DNA from: Bacteroidota bacterium | GTDB taxonomy: Bacteria > Bacteroidota > Ignavibacteria > Ignavibacteriales > Ignavibacteriaceae | NCBI GenBank assembly: GCA_021796135.1 | Contig: JAJYOQ010000215.1 | Coordinates: 1-7,035 of the forward strand | DNA length: 7,035 nt | Direction of reading: 5' to 3' | Shown: piece by piece, positions 6,976 to 7,035 of the stretch | Layout of the letters: every line of letters starts with the position of its first letter | Position numbering within the stretch: position 1 is the stretch's first letter | Translations under genes and position numbers: made by a program | The notes under the pieces: generated by a model | What the model saw: only the letters and a program-made list of their open reading frames with translations | What the model was told of the DNA's origin: nothing | Database searches by the model: none

Positions 6976-7035
6976 GATTCATTAAAAATATAATTGACTT
7001 ACATATACCTTTATCTTTCAACCCTTCCGGAGCTG

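Overview
The window is an AT-rich stretch (roughly one third G+C by eye) in which every supported gene lies on the + strand. Six genes form a hexuronate (D-galacturonate/D-glucuronate) catabolic cluster in the order uxaC fragment, LacI-family regulator, uxaA, uxaB, eda, kdgK fragment. The base composition, the single-chain altronate dehydratase and the style of the LacI-type regulator suggest a Bacteroidota/Ignavibacteriota-like bacterium. This placement is inference from general protein resemblance; there is no marker gene to confirm it.

Layout: 1-60 is very AT-rich sequence that does not match the expected start of uxaC. 61-1245 encodes a uronate isomerase lacking its N-terminal metal-binding segment. 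1246-1376 is a spacer with a 7+7 bp inverted repeat. 1377-2438 encodes the regulator, which starts at a TTG. 2439-2511 is a spacer with a 12-bp tandem repeat. 2512-4011 is uxaA, 4060-5568 is uxaB and 5596-6249 is eda. 6250-6381 is a spacer with a promoter-like sequence. 6382-6975 is a kdgK missing its ATP-binding C-terminal part, followed by about 60 bases that do not continue the gene.

Together the encoded steps would convert galacturonate to tagaturonate (UxaC), altronate (UxaB), 2-keto-3-deoxygluconate (UxaA), KDPG (KdgK), and then pyruvate plus glyceraldehyde 3-phosphate (Eda). This is the textbook isomerase (Ashwell-type) route, probably controlled by the embedded LacI-type protein. UxaA, UxaB, Eda and the regulator look complete, with their catalytic motifs present. 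The two outer genes are broken as written.

I found no convincing novel system. The observations most worth checking are the two gene breaks, each lying about 60 bases from a window edge (either assembly-end artefacts or real rearrangements), and several candidate regulatory sites in the spacers. No tRNA, rRNA, CRISPR array, insertion sequence or transposase gene was seen.
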